The translations under genes and the position numbers were made by a program. From Nymphaea colorata (lineage: Eukaryota > Streptophyta > Magnoliopsida > Nymphaeales > Nymphaeaceae), in the NCBI RefSeq assembly GCF_008831285.2, contig NC_045139.1, positions 24,904,412-24,968,411 of the forward strand: DNA of 64,000 nucleotides. Direction: 5' to 3'. Under the pieces are notes generated by a model that worked only from the letters and a program-made list of their open reading frames with translations, searched no databases and was not told the DNA's origin. Within the stretch, counting starts at the first letter, position 1; every line of letters starts with the position of its first letter. This document shows positions 1 to 12,442 of the stretch, in pieces.

Positions 1-2769
1 TTACTTCCTCAAATAGGGAAATGGAGGAACTACTGCACGTACATACATATGTTTCTATTTCCCCCAGCTCTTTTGTGCCATCAGTATTGGTGAATATCCG
101 TAATTCAATTCCTTTATTTCCCTATTCTCTGTTTCTTCATTCGCAAACTAGGTTCAGGTAGGTCTCTAGCAGAATGTGCCAAGGGACATGGTCACATGGA
201 TGTAGAGCTACGACACACGGATACGTGGGTTTAGCCCATGTACCCGTGTCTATACGCTGATACGGGAATTCAGATACGGGATACGAGGTGGATACGTTTT
301 GGATCGGGTTTGGGTCAGACTCGGTCCGAACCAAAAAAAAAAAAACACGATTTTAAAAACACGGGGTGGATACGTTTTGCACCGACGAGCTCTCCTCTTC
401 ACCAGCGACGATTACCCAGCAGAGAAGTTCGGCAGCTATGGCGGGCGACGGTGACGATGTCCAGTGACCCACAGTGACATCCGGTGGTGTACGGTGGCAA
501 TCGGCGACAGACAGGTTTTTGTTTTTTGTTTTCTTTTCGATATTAAAAATTAGGGTTTCATTGATTTGGGTTTTTTTTTTTTCCATTTGGGGATGTTCTT
601 TTTGAGTGTGTATGGCTGTGCTTGACATCGTTTTCGCATTTGCAAAAATTAATAGGATTTCACGCTAGTACTTCCCAGCAAAAGAGAAGTTCCATATCAG
701 AAGAAGTTGAAAACATTAGTTTTGAGAACAGAGTAAAAGGTTTGTCTCTTTAGTCAAGGCTCTCCCAAGGAGAATCCCTCCAAAACGAAAGCAGAATAAT
801 GAGCAGTTTTTATTTGAGAGACAGTGAGATTGTAAGAGTGAACTATTAGTTTTATTTTAATGTTTTTTTTTTCATTTTATTATTTTTGAAAATATAAAAT
901 TTGCCGTATTCGTGTATCCAAAAAATTGAAAATTGCCATGTCTGCATTCCTGTACCCGTATCGTATCCGCACCTATATGACATAAACGTAGAGAAACTTC
1001 TTGGTTGCCATCAACTTGCTCTAACGACAATCCCTAGTCATGTGCATAAAGTTCCATCTGTTCTGCTTATATTCTCACACTGCACCACTAACATTGAGGA
1101 TATGTGCAGGCAGCTGGTTACTGTCTCTGAACCAATTCGTTAGACTGGGTTCATCTGGAGAACCCATCGCTGCTTGCCAATGTTGTACATGCATCTCATG
1201 TGAGAGATCTGAACCATGTATTTGGGGAAAATGTGCTATTGGTAAGTGTGTATAGATTGGTTCTTGATCTGATAAGTCTAACCTCATGCTTTTCATATTT
1301 TATATATATATATATATATATATTTTTCTTGGTGCACTTTCTCTCTTTCTAGATCAGAACAGATTTCTCTTAGCAGCTAAACAGGAAAAGAAATGTTTTC
1401 TGGTAGTCAGACCTACATTCACTATAAAAAGGCCTTTCTCTCGTCAAAGTCAAGTCCAGTGAGTTTGAAGGGATGCATCCCTTTATTATCAGCAGTATTA
1501 TCTGTTTCCGTTACAGAGAGGGATTTGAGTATAACAATATTATCAACATTTGGTGGTTGTTACGTTTGGTATATCCTTAACTTGAAACCATTCCAGCTGA
1601 ACAGGCTTCTTGCGGTTGGGTGAAATCTCCTTTCTTCTCTGGGGACTTTTTTTTTTGTATCGAAAGGTGGCTGATTCATTGGAAACTAGAATTATTGTTC
1701 CATGAATTTGTTTCAATTTGTGGAGCAAATTCACGAGGCATTCACAAAGTGTTTCTACTGCTAAACTACCCCTTAGTGTTTGTAACCAAGCATAAGGTCT
1801 CATAAAAAGTTTTGTCGAGCTTGCAGACAAAGATGAGAAACGAATAGTGGTTCTTCGAACTGGCTTGTCATGACAAATGTATTCTTGAAGGTTGGAACTA
1901 CAGGCTAAGAAAACTTTCAAGCATGGAATTCCAATTCAAGATCGTGTTTTTTTTGGGGAACAATGTTTATTATAGACATGAATTAGGAAACAACCACAAT
2001 ATTTAGTTTGGAAAGAACATTCAAGGAACATCACTTTTATGACACGAATGATGGTCGTAGAGGCCACAAGTAGAAACAGTTGAATGAACCATGAGTTAAA
2101 GCCCGATCCCTCTACAATTGTTTCTAACCTATAAAAGACTTGATTAGCTTGTTCTTGTCATTTGTCATTAGTGACTGTATTGTAGGTGTCTAGAACCAGA
2201 TGCTTAGATTGGGTCTGTGTGTGTGTGTGTTTTAATTTACGACAGTAGCTGGCCTTTGATTCAGGCAAATGTTATTAACATTTGTATTCTATTCAACTCT
2301 AGCGTAGGCTGCTTGATATTTTTATTTTTGTATTGTTGTATTTTAAAACCTTTCATTAAACAATAAGGAGGAATGCATTATGTGGAATCCTTTGATCCAA
2401 ATCTCACACCCTAAGTTCGACCCGATGCACTAAACAAAGTGTTTAAGTGCTCAAACCATGTTCTCAACTCTAGACAAGGTCAAAGTGAAACTATATTAAA
2501 AACAGGGTCTAGACAGTGTCTTTACTTCATCCGAACCCCGTACAACCTGTGCGAGGTTTGTGGGCATTTAGGGTCCAGACCAAGCGCTGCTTGGGCTGCG
2601 CTAAGATGGGTTAACTCCATTATGGTATGGTGTAGGTCCACACTTGGCGTACTCAAAACTTAAATTTGGACCAGAACACCTTAGCACTGTCAAACCCAAG
2701 GTTAGAACAACTATAGGCATACAGTGCGAAACAGGTGCATGTGTGACTCGAACTTCTTCTTTGGGGTCC
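1..2769. other. No gene seen; degraded repeat with inverted ends
   Basis: I see no credible exon here. Around 190-300 the sequence carries repeated GGATACG/TACGGG words, and around 900-985 the same words occur in reverse complement (CCCGTATCGTATCC, GTGTATCC). This suggests a degraded element of about 800 bp with inverted ends. Similar words recur at 35.32-35.39 kb and 46.46-46.57 kb. A TA microsatellite sits near 1300-1322 and a short TG run near 2218-2231. Open frames here are short, lack recognisable domains and have no codon bias. Confidence 0.4.
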
Positions 2770-3428
2770 TTCGACATGAATATGCAAATGAAAAAATTTA
2801 CCTTGAAATGTCAATATGAAAATAAGCATTTTTTATGGACTATGTGGACAATTGCCCACACAGTACCCACACTTGCCTTTGTTCCTGGTTCGAACTACTC
2901 TGCCAAGTATAGAACTATGTCGTCAACTAGTCAACACATATACACAAATGAAAAAAAATTACCCACAAGTATCAATATGAAAACAAGCATTTTTTGTGGG
3001 TCTTTGCACGCAATTGCCCAAACAGTTTCTACACCTGCCTTGGCCCCTTTTTCAGACTACTTTATTAAGTTCAGAACTATGTCATAATCCGACCCAACAC
3101 AAATATGCAAATGAAAAAAAAATGATCCTGAAGTATCAACATGAAAATAAGCATTTTTTGAGGGTTCGTGTAGGCAATTGCCCACACATGCCCACTCCTA
3201 CTCTACCGCTGGTTCAAACTACTCTGTAAGTCCAAAACTATGCTGTGAAACCACTCCAACATGAATGTGCAAATGAAAAAATAATTACCCTGAAGTATCA
3301 ATATGAAAATAAGCATTTTTTGTGGGTTTATGTGGACAATTACCAACACGTGCCCACACCTACCTCTGCCCCTAGTTCAGACTACTCTGCTAAATCGAGA
3401 GCTGTGTCGTGAAACCAATCTAACACCT
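2770..3428. repeat. Tandem array, four copies of about 162 bp
   Basis: The word TATGCAAATGAAAAAA or a close variant begins copies near 2781, 2941, 3104 and 3266, giving spacings of 160, 163 and 162 bp. Each copy continues with a TATCAATATGAAAATAAGC block, then a GCAATTGCCCACAC-type palindrome, then a CTCTGCCCCTGGTTC-type block. Copies are clearly diverged from one another. The palindrome resembles the subterminal part of the small hAT-like elements at 27.6 and 31.2 kb, so the array may have grown from one end of such an element. Open frames through it are by-products of the repeat. Confidence 0.8.
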
Positions 3429-4887
3429 TGTCAAACAAAGCATGGTTAATTCAAGGACGAATTGACCCACCATAGCACCAGCCACTAGTTTGATCACCTG
3501 CTGACCAAGATTTAACCTATTTGGCTGGTTCTACTAATCTTCACTTATCTTTAACATAAACTAAAACACAATAGTACTGTACTTAATTTAAACAGATGCA
3601 ACAATAGTAGACAAGAGGCTCTATTCTAGCTGGCACCTACCTAGGCAATAACTGAAAACAAGAGATCCAAGCAATATCTATTGGCCAACTCCAGAGGCAC
3701 AGCCAGCAGTTTTGGCTGAGCGGCACTAATTTAAACAATTTTAGACCCTTCGAATCACGAATGAATTGTAAGATGATCGACGAAAACCATACAATATAAA
3801 TAAGTAAATGATTGAGGGACACCAATACATAAATAAGCACAAAGATGTAGCCAACTAATGTGTAAGAAAATAGATTGTTTAAATAAGCACATAGATGTAG
3901 GCAACTAATGTGTAAGAAAATAGATGGTTTAGGACTGCATTGGCGAATGCCACACATGCTCACATGTGCCTGCACCTCGGTCAACTAGCCTGTAGTGCGC
4001 TAGTGGTTCCTACGCGTCATTACCCAACTATTATTCAACCTAAACAAGCCAATTGACCCAACTATTATTCAACCTAAACAAGCCAAATACCCTAATGTAT
4101 AACGCATAACATGACCAGCCTAACAAAGCAAGTAAAAAAATCAGCAAGGCTGGCCAGTGGCTACACATGGCCAGCCAGCAAAATACACTTTAAAACCAAA
4201 GAAAGCAAACACCCTATGGCAGCCGGTAGTTTCTATGCATTCAATTTGCAATACACCTAAAGTAAATCAACTAACTAAATGATCTGATTAAATACCACAA
4301 CCAACGCCTATGCAACACAAGCGGTAAAAGCATAACAAAGGAAACAGACAACTCTGGCCGGTGGCTACCTATGACCAGCCGATATGGTTGTCACCTATGG
4401 GCCGATGCACTTACTCTAGTCTATACTTGAACCAAACATGCAGCTATTATATGAGCAAAAACAGAAATAAACATGCAAAGCCTTCACTAAATTCTGTATG
4501 AAATCTGAAATAAACCTACCTAAGGGCAGTGCAAACCTAAATAATCCAAACATTGGGGACAAGGAGAAAGAATACACTAACCAAGCAGTTCCAATGGAGT
4601 TTTCAAGGGCAAGAAAAAAGCAATCTCCTTTGGCAATTTGCTTCACAAATCTTGAGTTTGCTTCATTAATATAGGAAGAGGAGGCAGAAATACTAGATGA
4701 GAATAGGGGAAAATTAAGAATGGTAGAGGTAAACAGCAACTATTCCGATTACCTGAATAAAGGGGAGCAGGAAGGATTAGGAAGAGTTTAAAGATTTGGG
4801 GAGATCAAGACCAAAATGTGGGTGGTTGTTGGGTGTTTAAGCAACACGTTAGGGTTTAAAAATTTGAAAAAAATCCAAAAAAACATC
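3429..4887. other. No gene seen; short tandem duplications
   Basis: No exon was recognised. There is a two-copy duplication of 50 bp (3831-3880 and 3881-3930, differing at few bases) and a two-copy 34-bp duplication near 4023-4090. Variants of GGCCAGTGGCTAC and GACCAGCC recur between 4140 and 4390. The stretch is probably old repeat sequence flanking the copia element that starts at 4888. Confidence 0.4.
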
Positions 4888-5178
4888 TGAATGAATCAGG
4901 CTTATGGAAGATGAACTATAGATTGCATATGCTGAAAACAGAATTGAAGGAGAGGAAGAAATGCAGGAACGGCTGAGGCAAGGAGAAGTAACTGCGGCAT
5001 AAATCTAATCTTCATATATATTAAAACATAATTACATTGAAACCAAAAATACACTAAATAATAAAATAAAATAACAAGGCTGACATTAATGAGGCCCCCA
5101 ACTAATAATAAGACATCATGTGTTTTTATGTTTGGATATGGATATAGATCCAGATCAAAATGACCTCAAATCTTAACA
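4888..5178 (-). repeat. 3' LTR of decayed copia element
   Basis: This 291-bp block aligns with 10013-10271. Shared words include GAAGATGAAC, TTGAAGGAGAGGAAGAA and AAAACATAATTAC. It contains about 30 bp not present in the other copy, near 5095-5130. On the minus strand it starts with TGTTAAGA directly after the polypurine tract. Confidence 0.8.
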
Positions 5179-5190
5179 CCCTCCCTCAAG

Positions 5191-8100
5191 TTGTGCATGG
5201 TCTTTGATCATGTACAACTTGTTCTTCAATAACCAAATTGCTGACCTGTCAATCCTTTTGAAAATAAATCTACAACTTGATATTCTATTTTTACATGTCA
5301 TGGTTCTATCTCTTTTAGTTTTACCTTCTGCCAAACAAAATGTTGATCTATCTCAATATGTTTTGTTCTACCATGTTAAACAAGATTAAAGACAATATTA
5401 ATTGCACTCTAATTTTCACAAAATAGCATGGACCATAAAACATTTTCTCCTAGATCACCCAGTAGATTGTGCACCCACGTGACCTCAGCAATGTATGCTG
5501 CCATGGATCTATATTTAGCCTCTGTGTTGAAACAGTCGCTGTCTTTTGTTTTCGACTACTTCACAAAATAAGGTCTTTTCCAATGAATGTACAATAACCA
5601 AAAACTGGTTTTCTCTTATCTAGATCACTAGCCCAATTTGTGTCTACATTTATAATATGTTGAAGATCTTGACCAACATATTATTCTTTTGATAAACAAG
5701 TCTATCCACTATGGTGCCTTTTAAGTATTGCAGAATGCGTTTCATAGCCTCCATATGACCTTCGCTTAGAGAATGCATAAATTGAGATACTTAATTAACT
5801 TGATAAACAATATCAGGTCTAGTAAAGGTCATGTATTGTAATTACATACCAAACTCTGATATCCAATAGGGTCAGTATAAAGTCTTCCATCCTCAATGCT
5901 TAATCTTGGATGCAATATACTTGAAGTATTAACTGGCATACAGTAAGACATTTTTGCCTTTTCTAATAAATCCAGTGTATGTTTATGTTGTCTAAATGTT
6001 AGCTCTCATTTTTCTTGTTAACTTCTACACCTAGAAAATATCTTAGTTCTCTTAAGATTTTGATTTTGAAGGCCTGCATTAAATATCATTTTACTTCACA
6101 GACATGTTCCTCTGAACTTTTAGTCAACAGAATGCCATCCACATAAATAAGAAGAATAGTAATATTATTTTTTGATAAACAAAAAGAGAATGATCAAGAG
6201 GGCACCACTGAAAACCGTATCTGTTGATTTATAGAGAAAAACTGTTAAACCGAGAATGAGAAGCTTGTTTCATGACATACAAGGACTTTTCGAGTTTGCA
6301 CACCCATGTGGTAGGATCCCTCCCAACATTTCTAGAAAACTGTTCCATATAAACCTTCATCTTTAAATCACATTGTAAGAAGACATTTTTGACATCCATA
6401 CTGCGATTGCATCACCAGTCAACTGCTATAAATATAACAATGTAAATGGTACACATCTTCACTACAGGACTAAAAGTCTCATCATAATCCTCTCCATACT
6501 GTTATGTGAATCCTTGAGCCACAAGTCGAGCTTTGCATCTATACTTCGATTAGATTTATATTTTATAAACGCACTTTGAGCCAACCACATTCTTCTCTTT
6601 GGGTTGTAGAACCACTTCTCATGTATTACACTCATGGAGAGCTTCCATGTTTTAATTCATGCTTTTGTCCAATGTCGGGATTGAACAGCCTCATTAAGAA
6701 AGTAGACTCACTTTGTTTTGAAAAATGAGACATGAACGACTGAAATTCGAATGAAAAATTATCATATCTCACCTGTCGCTGAGTATGATGCTTGAGGTGA
6801 GCTTATCTATGGACTAAAATATTAGGAACCTCCTCGTTGCTCTTAAACTTACATCTCTATGTCTCCTGGTGTATGTATGTCCAATAAAACATTGGATGGG
6901 GGACACCTCTATACTCGTTTGAGAACTACCTTCTTGCTTACTAGCATCAGAGGTATGACAGGTTTCTCTATGCCCTTCACTAGCATTGATAAAAAGACCA
7001 GAGCTCTACCATAGATCATATACTTCCTTCTCATCAGTAGTCGATCCACAAGGTTCAAGATTCTGCTCAGCAAAAAGAACATTTTTGGATGTCCTGATGC
7101 ATTTTGTGATTGGATCATAACATCTGTACCCCTTGTACTTATCTGTATATCTAAAAACTTGCGCATAGCTTCCTTATCAACCAAAAACATGTAACTCATC
7201 ATAAGAGGGATGTTGCCCAAGGAAGACATAATATGATGACTTGTGTCTCAAAAGTGTGATGGAAAGATGATTTATAATGTGAACTGAAGTATGAAAAGTT
7301 TCTGTCTAAAGATCAATTAGCACTTTTTACAACATGCTTATGTTTTCTCTTTGTGACTCTATTTTGTTTGGAGTATATGGGTAAAAACTTTATTGACTTA
7401 TACTATCCGTAGAAAAGTATAAAAATCATTTGATGTATACTTTCATCCACCATCACATTGCAAATGCACAAAATTACAAGAAAACTTGGTTCTAACCATA
7501 GAATAAAAGGCTTGAAAAATTGGAAGAACTTCATGCTTATGCTTCAAGAAATATATTCAAGTATATCAAGAATAGGAATCAATAAAATTATGTAATAATG
7601 ACTTCCATATAGAGAAGAAATGGGAAGACCCCAAAATATCAAAACACATGATTTCAAATGGTTTGGAAACCCTTTTATTAATCACATAAAAATGAAGTAC
7701 ATGCTTCTTATAAAATTCACAATTGGAACACCTTTTATTTTCGAAAAAAGAAGGACAAACTAAATTTTGAAGATGATCGCTCACAAGTTTCACAATGAAA
7801 CCCTCACTACAATGACCCAAACAATCACGTCAAACTAGTTTATTACAATAAGAAACTCAAGAGCCTCAACTGAACAAGAATGACTAAACGATGACTAAGA
7901 GGATGAAGACAATGATGCATACTATATAGATGTTCCCAATTGAAGGACAAGAGCAAAGGGTGTCTCCTTGAAGGTATACATGTTTCCTCGTCTTTCCTTC
8001 TCGTTCCTTAACATAAACAAAGGACATGTAAATTCAACAGAAGAATTCATATCGTCTACAAGTTTATGAACAAAAAAAATGTTGTTTAATGTTGGGAGCA

Positions 8101-9990
8101 AAAGAACATTAGGCAAACAAAGTGTAGATTTAGACATAGGAATACATGCATTTCCAATATGAGTGATGAAGTGATGAGCCCAATTTCTTGAAACTATACT
8201 ACCTTTTTTAAAATAAAGAGATAAGTAAGATCATTTACCTTCATTGCTTATAACATGTGTAGCAACTTCAAAATCAATATACAACTCTCCTTGGACATTC
8301 TGTTTGGCTATTATTTTAAGGGTTGACCAACAATCTTCCTTCACATGCCCCCTTTCATTACATGGAAAACAAGTGGGCACTCTTCTTGCATTGCCTGCAT
8401 TATAGGTACCTAGAATTGTGGGTGTGGAGAGAATGCCACGTCCTCCCTATCCAAAACGTCATCGGCCTCTCCCACCCGGATGCTCTCCATTACCATGTCC
8501 ATATCTTGTGGAGGTCTCTATAGCAAGCACTGAATGTGAATTCTCAATGAAAGCATTGTTCCTTGCCCTTTGTTTGTATTTTCATGTTAAAGAAGTTTTG
8601 CTTGAAGGTCTTCAAAACTAGGTAGCTGAAGAAGAAACTGTAGAGCAGTAGTAAGCATGTCAAAGTCAAACCCTAAACCATTGATGATTTTTTGCACTAT
8701 TTCTTTGTCTAAAATTACACTGCTAATAACAACCAACTAATTAGTAATTCCTTTTATGTGGCCTACGTATTCCATCACAGTCATGGAACCTTTCTTTAGA
8801 TTCTAGAACTCATTCTTCAATAATAAAATTCGCACCTATGAGATCTGTGAATAAGTTTGAGTCAGGTGTCTATAGATCTGTTGTTGTGTAATTATCTGAG
8901 CGAGTATCCAACACCTTTTGGAAAAACGTGGATGTGATATAAGCAACACAATTGATCATGTTTTCTCCAAGCTTTATATTTTGGATTTTTTATGTTTTTG
9001 GAAGTTGTGACACACTTCCCATCCTTTGTTTTTTGCATAAGAAAACATGGTGGTACAAGAGTAAAACCATCAAAATGCTCATCAAGATCTTGGTTTCGTA
9101 TAAAAGGGAGCATTTGTCTCTTTCATGTCAAGAAATTAGTATGAGTAAGTTTTCAGTAACAAGTTGCTTGATGAAGCTGGATGGTGGTTTGGAACTCGTA
9201 GAAAAGTCCACAATGAAAATGAGAAGAAGAGAAGCACGAAGTCAAGGATAAAAGCAAAACACACGATATGCATGAGCAAAAAAGAATAGAAGAATGAGAA
9301 GGCTCTCAATCAATTAGTAGTAATATAGGTAAAAAATGTTGCTTCGTTTCCTTTTTTTGGGGAAAAGGCTCAATGGAGCAGATGAGTAGAGTTCTGCCCA
9401 ATGTTAGAAGAGCAGACGAGCAAAGTTCTGTCCATTGTCTAAAAATCAAAACCAGAATGCTTGTTGTTTTGATTTTTTTGATCTGCATGAAGTCAAAAAT
9501 AAAAAATCCAGAACTGCTTAGCTTTTTCATTTTTTTTTGTTTTATATGTTACATATGGCAATTGATTTTGAGCAATGCTCATCATTAAAATACAACACTA
9601 GAAGATGACGTCCTTAGGGAGAGCAATAGAAGGTGACATTAATATGAAGTAATTTAGACAACATAGAAGATGACGTCCTTAGAGAGAGTAATAGAGAATG
9701 TTGTGCAAAAATATAAGAGACTAAGAAACCATACAAGAGTAGAAGAAAAACATTCAACAATATGACATTGAACAGATAGATACAGCAAAGGATAAATAGA
9801 GAACATCAAAATATGAATATGACGGCATAGAATGACAAAATTACAAACAACATAAATATAGTAGATAGTAGAGTAATAGGGTTTGGAAGAAGAAGAAACC
9901 TATAAGAGGAAAGGAGAATCAGCAATAGAAATCACTTCGTTGAATGGAGAGACATATTAGACTTCTTTGTGCTACCTTAGGTAAAGTCTC
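5191..9990 (-). pseudogene. Broken gag-pol of the copia element
   Basis: This is the remnant of a Ty1/copia polyprotein and is not translatable as one frame. A complete CX2CX4HX4C knuckle (CFPCNERGHVKEDC) is readable at 8330-8371. GAG-pre-integrase sequence with an SNC-X2-C-like zinc site lies at 7566-7820. The RT block with GEDYDETFSP is at 6454-6501. The RT active-site box reads YVDG at 6134-6145, where the family has YVDD, so the second catalytic Asp is lost. Frameshifts and stops separate these blocks. The knuckle closely resembles that of the intact element at 39-44 kb, so both probably belong to the same broad lineage. Confidence 0.85.
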
Positions 9991-10012
9991 ACAACCTAGT
10001 GCTTTGAGACCA

Positions 10013-10271
10013 TGAAAGAATCAAGCATATGAAAGATGAACCACAAATTGCATATACTGAAAACATAGTTGAAGGAGAGGAAGAAGTACTGGAATGACTG
10101 AGGTAGAAATAAGTAGCCGCCACCTAATCCTAATCTTCATCTATATAAAACATAATTACTTTAGAACAAAAAATACAATAAATAATAAAACAAAATAGCA
10201 AGACTGCCATTAACAAGGCCATCTTTGCATCTGAATACAAATCCAGATCCAAACGACCTCACTTCTTACCA
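10013..10271 (-). repeat. 5' LTR of decayed copia element
   Basis: This 259-bp block is homologous to 4888-5178 with many substitutions and gaps, which indicates an old insertion. In minus-strand orientation it begins TGGTAAGAAGTGAGGTC (matching TGTTAAGATTTGAGGTC in the other copy) and ends just before the degenerate primer-binding site. Confidence 0.8.
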
Positions 10272-12442
10272 CTGCCCAACATTCCTTCTTGTATAGAAAC
10301 CTGATTCTCGATGCTTGAGACCAAAACCTCTTTTTTTGTTTAAAATTTTGAAGAAATCACCCCACTTTGGGGCCTCTCTTGGGTAAGTAAATACAATTTA
10401 TCACCATATTTTAATTTAAACATGGGCATTGGATTTTTCTTAGACAAACTATGAACCAAAAATAATTTTGGATGTAATTTTCTCTAGAATTCATTTCGAA
10501 TATCCTTAAGCTTCAATTTTACCCAAAACTATTAAAAAAATGGTGCTCCATTTAAGCAAGCAAAACAACTGAAACATGACCTATAGTCAGCCTGGGTTGG
10601 TCTGGTAGACAACTAGTCTCCAGTTTGTGTCTTAAAAACATCATTCTCTTGTGCTGTAAAAATGGCAGTCACTAGTATTCAGTTAAAGAGTACTGAGAGT
10701 GACACCAAAAATATTAAAAGTAGGTCTGATCCCTTGGTGAGAAGGGGAAAGGTAGGGGCTTAAACTCTTGTAAGGTGGTAGGATGAAATACTTCTCATGC
10801 TCATTCTATAACTATAAAGCACACAGTTACCATCTAAGAATATGCTTTATTCATATTTTACCACATTCTCATGCTAATAAGTGCATATACACATTCTCTT
10901 ACATACGAGCAATATGCCATTTCTAATTAGTTGTGCAGTATCCTCATGGTGTAGCCTTTTAGCTTATGTGGTATAAGAGGACTAGGAAATTCTATGACAC
11001 AAAATGGATGGTTATCCATAGTGTGATAAATTTTTTTCTAAGAATTATTATCACATTTTAATATTATAGGATCCTTGATCATTGGGAGATAGAAAAGAAG
11101 AAATTAGTATTTTGTCTAACATTTGCAGTACTTTCATATGAAGTAAATCAAATAGCTTTCAAAGATATTGCAGTTTCAGTGAGTTTCTAGTCATTGATTG
11201 GTCACTGTTTCTCTTTTCTCTATTAACCAACTCCTTTTGCCAAAATGAGAAAGGGTACTGAACAAAGTATTTTGGTGAGTCATAACCGTGTTCATGATGA
11301 CACAATGAATTTAGCATATTTCTATATTCCCATACTTTTAACTAATACAAATTAATAAATGAATCAGGTTATAGTGATGCACACTACATTTGTATTAAGG
11401 AATAAAAAGGAATTATAAATGACATAAATGTTTGTCTATGCCTTTGATGGATGTTTCTAGAATGTAGAATGATTTCCAATAAAAGCAATGTTACTTGCAC
11501 ATGCACTTGTAGTATGAGCAAAGTTGCACGTTCTTGGTTATGTATGATCATGTCATCTACATCTATATATTCTTGGAATAAATTGTCTTGTTGTCTGTGC
11601 TACTTTCAGCATGCATTGGTTTTAGATGTAAATGGAAAGACTCTAGAGCTCTCTTACTTACTTCAGCCTTTGTGAGTGCAATAGAGATGAACTATGGTGA
11701 TATTTAGTAACCATTGAACCTTATGTTTAATAAGTTATCTCTATTTTATATTGTTCCTCATGTATTGTTGTTTTTTTTTTTATGTAGTAAGACCAATGAA
11801 TATTAAATCATGCAAGTTGATTGTCAATATCTATTGCATATTCCTTCATTTTTAGTTGTATGCAGGAATGCATTTTAACATGATTTCACATATATCATAC
11901 CTTTGTAATTTAATACTTTGAATGTTAAACAACTTCTGGTCAAAATGCATACTCAATGTTCATCTTTGGGTCATTCTTTCAACAACCATTGACTGTTCGA
12001 GCCATGATGAAGTTGAAATTTTTTTAGATTATTTCATGGTTACATGTAACAAAGTCTTCAGGTGGAATTGGAGGAACTAGGAGAATACGGAGAAGGTAAG
12101 CTCTCACACACGACCTATATATGACAAGCTAAAACGACAAGTGTATTAATTGCATACCGGATGGTTTTGCTTTTACCATGAAGTGAATTTCTGTTGTACT
12201 GCTTGGATAGATTCAATCAATCTATTTGATTTGCAATGGTGTCAAGACTCATCATATGTTCTCTCTGATTTAATTTCCTCCTCTTGATCAAATTGCCACT
12301 TTAGTGACAACCATCACTTTATCAAGATAACCTAAATTTATTTACCTACCAATAGAACATACATTCTACAGTTAAAATACAACACCAGAGTTCACTTTTC
12401 ATGTGCCCTTATTGATCTATATGTACAACATGATAAATTAAC
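10272..12442. other. No gene seen
   Basis: A+T-rich sequence without a recognisable exon, repeat unit or conserved motif. It lies downstream of the INT2-like pseudogene and may include its former 3' flank. Confidence 0.4.

Larger units (their letters stand above)
4888..10271 (-). mobile_element. Decayed Ty1/copia LTR retrotransposon
   Basis: The left LTR (4888-5178) and right LTR (10013-10271) are diverged copies of each other. Since coding runs on the minus strand, the right one is the 5' LTR. A degenerate primer-binding site, complementary in part to initiator tRNA-Met, lies inside the right LTR (10001-10012; minus strand TGGTCTCAAAGC, canonical TGGTATCAGAGC). A polypurine tract (minus CTTGAGGGAGGG, 5179-5190) adjoins the left LTR. 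Minus-strand remnants in order are a gag zinc knuckle (8330-8371), protease/GAG-pre-integrase (7566-8137), integrase and RT. Frames are broken throughout. I found no matching target-site duplication, so the LTR outer ends could be off by a few bases. Confidence 0.88.

Noticed and set aside
1543-1920. 125-codon open frame on the minus strand
   Set aside because: No conserved motif, no splice-consistent partner and no similarity I recognise.
2644-3087. 147-codon open frame on the plus strand
   Set aside because: It runs through two units of the 162-bp tandem array, has no domain, and its protein repeats only because the DNA does.
10268-10276. Target-site duplication for the decayed copia element
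   Set aside because: Bases flanking the two outer LTR ends (ACATC and CTGCC) do not match, so none is claimed.
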